A model generated the notes under the pieces. It did not search any database. It was not told the origin of the DNA and was given only the letters and a program-made list of their open reading frames with translations. Shown here piece after piece: positions 63,380 to 64,000 of a stretch of DNA of 64,000 nt. Both the position numbers and the translations under genes were made by a program. Source of the DNA: Bacteroidales bacterium UBA4788 (lineage in GTDB: Bacteria > Bacteroidota > Bacteroidia > Bacteroidales > VadinHA17); NCBI GenBank assembly GCA_002402965.1, contig DHGW01000002.1, positions 26,454-90,453 on the forward strand. Direction: 5' to 3'. Each line of letters starts with the position of its first letter. The first letter of the stretch is position 1.

Positions 63380-64000
63380 TTATTTTTTATCCGTTTCCTC
63401 TTCCATCCAGTTCTCAGGCAGGAGGCCCAGCCTGACAGCCAGTTTAATTGTCTTCTCTGCCCTGGCCACTACCGGCGGGTCTATCATCTTCGTTCCAAGG
63501 GCAACAACACCCAGTCCTTTTTCAAGGGCGTCGTGGTAGGCTATTACTATCTTCCTGGCCTTGTCAATCTCCTCCGTCGTGGGTGAAAAACCCTGCCTTA
63601 TCACCGCAATCTGGCGCGGATGGATACAGCCCATACCCTCGAAGCCCATGGCTTTGGACGAGAGGACGTTTTCCAGCAGTCCTTCCATGTCTCCTACATC
63701 AGAGAAGACCGAGTCGATAGGCTGGATTCCCGAAGCCTTGGCGGCCACGACGAGGCGGTTCCTGGCATAGAGCGACTCCCTGCCTTCCTTTGTGCGTTGC
63801 ACACCCAGGTCGGCGGTGTAATCCTCAAGGCCTATCGCAAGCGCCACAACGGATTCAGAAGCAGTGGCAATCTCACTGGCGTTCTCCACTCCGCGTGCAC
63901 TCTCAATGATCGGCATCAGGAAGACGGTTTCGGTCTGCCCTTCCTTCAGTTTTATGTCCCTGATTTTACTGTCAATAGTCCTGACAGTCTCTGCATCCTC
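63380..64000 (-). CDS. citE: Citrate lyase beta subunit, partial
   Basis: The frame is open to the edge of the window, and only the last 206 residues are seen. M-P-I-I-E-S-A-R-G, A-L-A-I-G-L-E-D-Y (metal-binding acid) and G-C-I-H-P-R-Q match CitE of the HpcH/HpaI-related lyases. It cleaves citryl-ACP. It heads the visible citE-citF-rubredoxin operon; the start lies outside. Confidence 0.93.
   Translation of the reverse strand, partial: EDAETVRTIDSKIRDIKLKEGQTETVFLMPIIESARGVENASEIATASESVVALAIGLEDYTADLGVQRTKEGRESLYARNRLVVAAKASGIQPIDSVFSDVGDMEGLLENVLSSKAMGFEGMGCIHPRQIAVIRQGFSPTTEEIDKARKIVIAYHDALEKGLGVVALGTKMIDPPVVARAEKTIKLAVRLGLLPENWMEEETDKK

Overview
The window reads as a piece of a chromosome from an anaerobic or recently anaerobic member of the Bacteroidota, most likely the Bacteroidia. 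The signs are a type IX secretion type-B sorting domain (48129-49592), the TamB-ExbB-ExbD-TonB envelope set, a DUF3078 and a DUF4197 protein, single-domain hotdog and Fur proteins of Bacteroidota type, many starts without a Shine-Dalgarno sequence, promoter-like TAnnTTTG boxes, plus rubredoxin and citrate lyase. No rRNA, tRNA, insertion sequence, prophage or CRISPR array was seen. Gene density is high and ATGA stop/start overlaps are common.

Layout. 1-3355: the end of a steroid 5-alpha-reductase-like membrane enzyme, a membrane protein of unknown function, and a lipoprotein prolyl oligopeptidase. 3421-6185 (minus): a two-gene operon of an opine-dehydrogenase-like oxidoreductase and a cobalamin-binding mutase-like protein, the first candidate for an undescribed pathway. 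6575-10360: a heavy-metal-associated lipoprotein followed by a decayed respiratory cluster (Fe-S subunit, NrfD-type quinol subunit, cytochrome c, heme O synthase). It carries an in-frame TAG, a homopolymer frameshift, an in-frame TAA, an apparent in-frame deletion and an out-of-frame cytochrome tail. I read this as the fossil of an oxygen-linked respiratory module. 10399-18082: a secreted cyanophycinase-like peptidase, two tandem beta-lactamase-fold hydrolases and a GH38 alpha-mannosidase. 18163-25248: a tightly packed plus-strand operon of PrsW-like protease, NagA, ROK kinase, MFS transporter, SIS-domain protein, UroD/MtaA-like methyltransferase and patatin lipase. This is an amino-sugar pathway with unexpected members and the second candidate for something new.

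25338-34266: envelope and hypothetical proteins, uracil salvage (upp plus a NupG-like transporter), a ZIP metal transporter, a J-domain membrane protein, a hotdog thioesterase and tsaD. 34319-40913: tamB, then exbB-exbD-tonB-like. 41019-45519 (minus): TauE/SafE exporter, lone receiver domain, glyA, and a ClC channel with CBS domains. 45608-49592: an M16 peptidase pair, one active and one lacking the metal motif, coupled to a T9SS-sorted fibronectin protein. 49654-53785: the RelA/SpoT ppGpp enzyme, a Fur-family regulator and purA. 53789-58176: a SPOR lipoprotein, an acyl-CoA ligase and a GH2 glycosidase. 58263-64000: an HD-like protein with an isocitrate/isopropylmalate-type dehydrogenase, the dipeptidase PepD, and a minus-strand citE-citF-rubredoxin operon that runs off the window.

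Taken together, the genes describe a fermentative polysaccharide and protein degrader (GH38, GH2, several secreted peptidases, NagA operon) that uses citrate lyase and cobalamin chemistry and appears to have lost an aerobic respiratory module. Family assignments come from motifs read by eye; no database search was run.
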